15,009 nucleotides of DNA from JOPF133 sp052144935 (GTDB taxonomy: Bacteria > Acidobacteriota > Terriglobia > Bryobacterales > Bryobacteraceae), in contig JBKQPR010000021.1 of the NCBI GenBank assembly GCA_052144935.1, positions 1 to 15,009 of the forward strand. The letters run 5' to 3'. This document shows positions 14,056-15,009 of the stretch, one piece after another. Under the pieces are notes generated by a model, which worked only from the letters and a program-made list of their open reading frames with translations, had not been told where the DNA came from and searched no databases. The position numbers were made by a program, and so were the translations under genes. The stretch's first letter is position 1, and the number at the start of each line of letters is the position of its first letter.

Positions 14056-14380
14056 AGGAGTCTATTCTATCCTTTAACTTGAAACTTGTGGACCAGTGCG
14101 CCGGCCAGCACTTTGACCGGGCGGGGCGGTACCGAGCCCGGCCCGGCGGGCGCCGGGATCGGAGGGCGCGCCCGGTCCCTACTTCGCATAGGCACCCAAG
14201 GGCGGGAGTTTTGGCGCGGAGGCGCGGGTACCAGCCGGGCCGGCCCAGGCGGCTGGCGGCGCATGGGCGGACGAGGGGCGATTTCCGGAGGAGGGGCAAA
14301 GGGCGCAGGGAAGACAGGAGTTGCGCCGGAGCGGTTGGAGTGGCGGGTTTTGGCGGTGTAGGGCATGGAGGCGACGGAAG
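14056..14380. other. GC-rich intergenic region with a long inverted repeat
   Basis: GACCGGGCG (14115-14123) and CGCCCGGTC (14169-14177) form a perfect 9-bp stem around a GC-rich loop that itself can pair (CCCGGC/GCCGGG). A minus frame at 14067-14366 (99 codons, Pro/Arg-rich, ATG 14366, 14 bases after the preceding stop) is open, but its composition looks like GC-rich non-coding DNA. I do not call it a gene. Confidence 0.4.
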
Positions 14381-15009
14381 TCAGGCTGCGTCCTTGCGGG
14401 GTTGGGGACCGTTTTGCGACTGTTCCCGCTGGCGCTCTTCGGCCAGTTTCCGCGTTTCACGCAGGGAGTAGTCGGGGGAGGGGACGGGGTTGGCGGGAGG
14501 GAGGGGTGCGCGCGGGATTTGGGGATTTTCAGGAACGAACCCAGTTTCTGGGTTAGGCTTTTGGGATGAAGGGGTTACGGGCGGAGCCACAGGTGGTTCC
14601 GCGGCCGGCTTGGGGGCTTCGGGCGGCTCGGACGGCGCGGCGGCGGGTTGGGCTGGCTGGGCCCAGAGGGCACCCCGGGAATCCTGGAACTGGCGGAGGT
14701 CGTGGAGGGTGCGGTGGTAGACGCGCTGGAGGCTGTCGCGGCGGCGCTCGAGGCGGGCGAAGGTCTGCTGGCGGCGTTCGAAGGCGCGGCCGAGGATCTG
14801 GTCTTCGGGGATGGGGTTATCCCGGTTGTAGGACTTGGTGTTCTCCTGGCTGATGTTAGCGAGATCGTATTCCCAGAGCTGGGCTTCGGTCTTGCGGAGG
14901 CGGCGGAGGGTCCACTCGGAATCGATGAGGATGTCGACGAGGGCGCGCTCGGCGGCGGACTGGGGCTGGTGATCAAGAAGGTATTGAGCCGCCAGGGCGT
15001 CGAGAGCGG
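14381..15009 (-). CDS. Hypothetical protein, C-terminal part (N-terminus outside window)
   Basis: A minus frame is open from the window edge (codons from 15007) to TGA at 14381-14383, about 208 residues. It starts ALDALAAQYLLDHQP, then ERALVDILIDSEWTLRRLRKTEAQLW and a charged helical stretch (FERRQQTFARLERRRDSLQRVYHRTLHDL). A Pro/Ala-rich tail follows, ending RETRKLAEERQREQ. The SEW-RLRR-x-x-EA core resembles an uncharacterised Acidobacteriota family whose N-terminus carries a STGPRT motif; that part lies outside the window, so the assignment is tentative. It is probably cytoplasmic, helical then disordered. No function is known to me. Confidence 0.7.
   Translation of the reverse strand, partial: ALDALAAQYLLDHQPQSAAERALVDILIDSEWTLRRLRKTEAQLWEYDLANISQENTKSYNRDNPIPEDQILGRAFERRQQTFARLERRRDSLQRVYHRTLHDLRQFQDSRGALWAQPAQPAAAPSEPPEAPKPAAEPPVAPPVTPSSQKPNPETGFVPENPQIPRAPLPPANPVPSPDYSLRETRKLAEERQREQSQNGPQPRKDAA

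Noticed and set aside
14067..14366. 99-codon Pro/Arg-rich minus frame between the hypothetical and DinB-like genes
   Set aside because: Composition of unselected GC-rich DNA, other frames equally open, and it spans a long inverted repeat.
14575..14976. 133-codon Ser/Pro-rich minus frame
   Set aside because: Overlaps the partial hypothetical gene in another frame that has protein-like helical composition.

Overview
The window looks like a chromosomal stretch of a high-GC soil bacterium, most likely an Acidobacteriota member near Solibacter/Bryobacter. This rests on family resemblance, not on a marker gene. The clues are a large bacterial tricorn-type protease with Gly-rich inserts, a Tat-exported enolase-superfamily enzyme, an exported DinB-like protein, and an IS3 copy of a kind I associate with this group.

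Layout. Positions 2-1975 (+) hold the 3' part of hypF (hydrogenase maturation). Its frame stays open to the window edge through 22 units of a 12-bp repeat, giving an unusual Asn/Ala/Gly/Ser/Thr linker. Positions 2158-2799 (+) encode an intact NarL-type response regulator. It overlaps a decayed sensor kinase gene (2796-4552) with three +1 frameshifts, cut off before its ATPase domain. Next come a decayed IS3-family element (about 4778-5657) and a cluster of toxin-antitoxin (TA) genes, both intact and broken, to 7847. A small decayed HNH/DUF968-like gene follows (8098-8266, -). The right side is a conventional minus-strand block: a mandelate-racemase-type enzyme (8333-9496), a tricorn protease homologue (9836-13264), an exported DinB-like protein (13540-14055) and the C-terminal part of a hypothetical protein (14381 to the window end).

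The most notable region is 4741-7847. It holds traces of four type II TA modules in about 3 kb. A RHH/VapC pair appears split by the IS. A CopG-type antitoxin is intact behind a toxin remnant of about 23 codons. HicB is intact, but hicA has a stop codon at its seventh codon, Tyr in place of the family's catalytic His, and no stop of its own. One AbrB-VapB/VapC pair is complete. In two of the three damaged modules the antitoxin survives and the toxin is broken, as expected if antitoxins are kept to neutralise related toxins. The hicAB promoter carries a perfect inverted repeat between its -35 and -10 boxes, a likely HicB operator.

The intact genes do not form one pathway. The regulator/kinase pair was a two-component system that has probably lost its cognate kinase. 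The exported enzymes on the right are separate units spaced by hairpin-rich gaps. No tRNA, rRNA or CRISPR array was seen.
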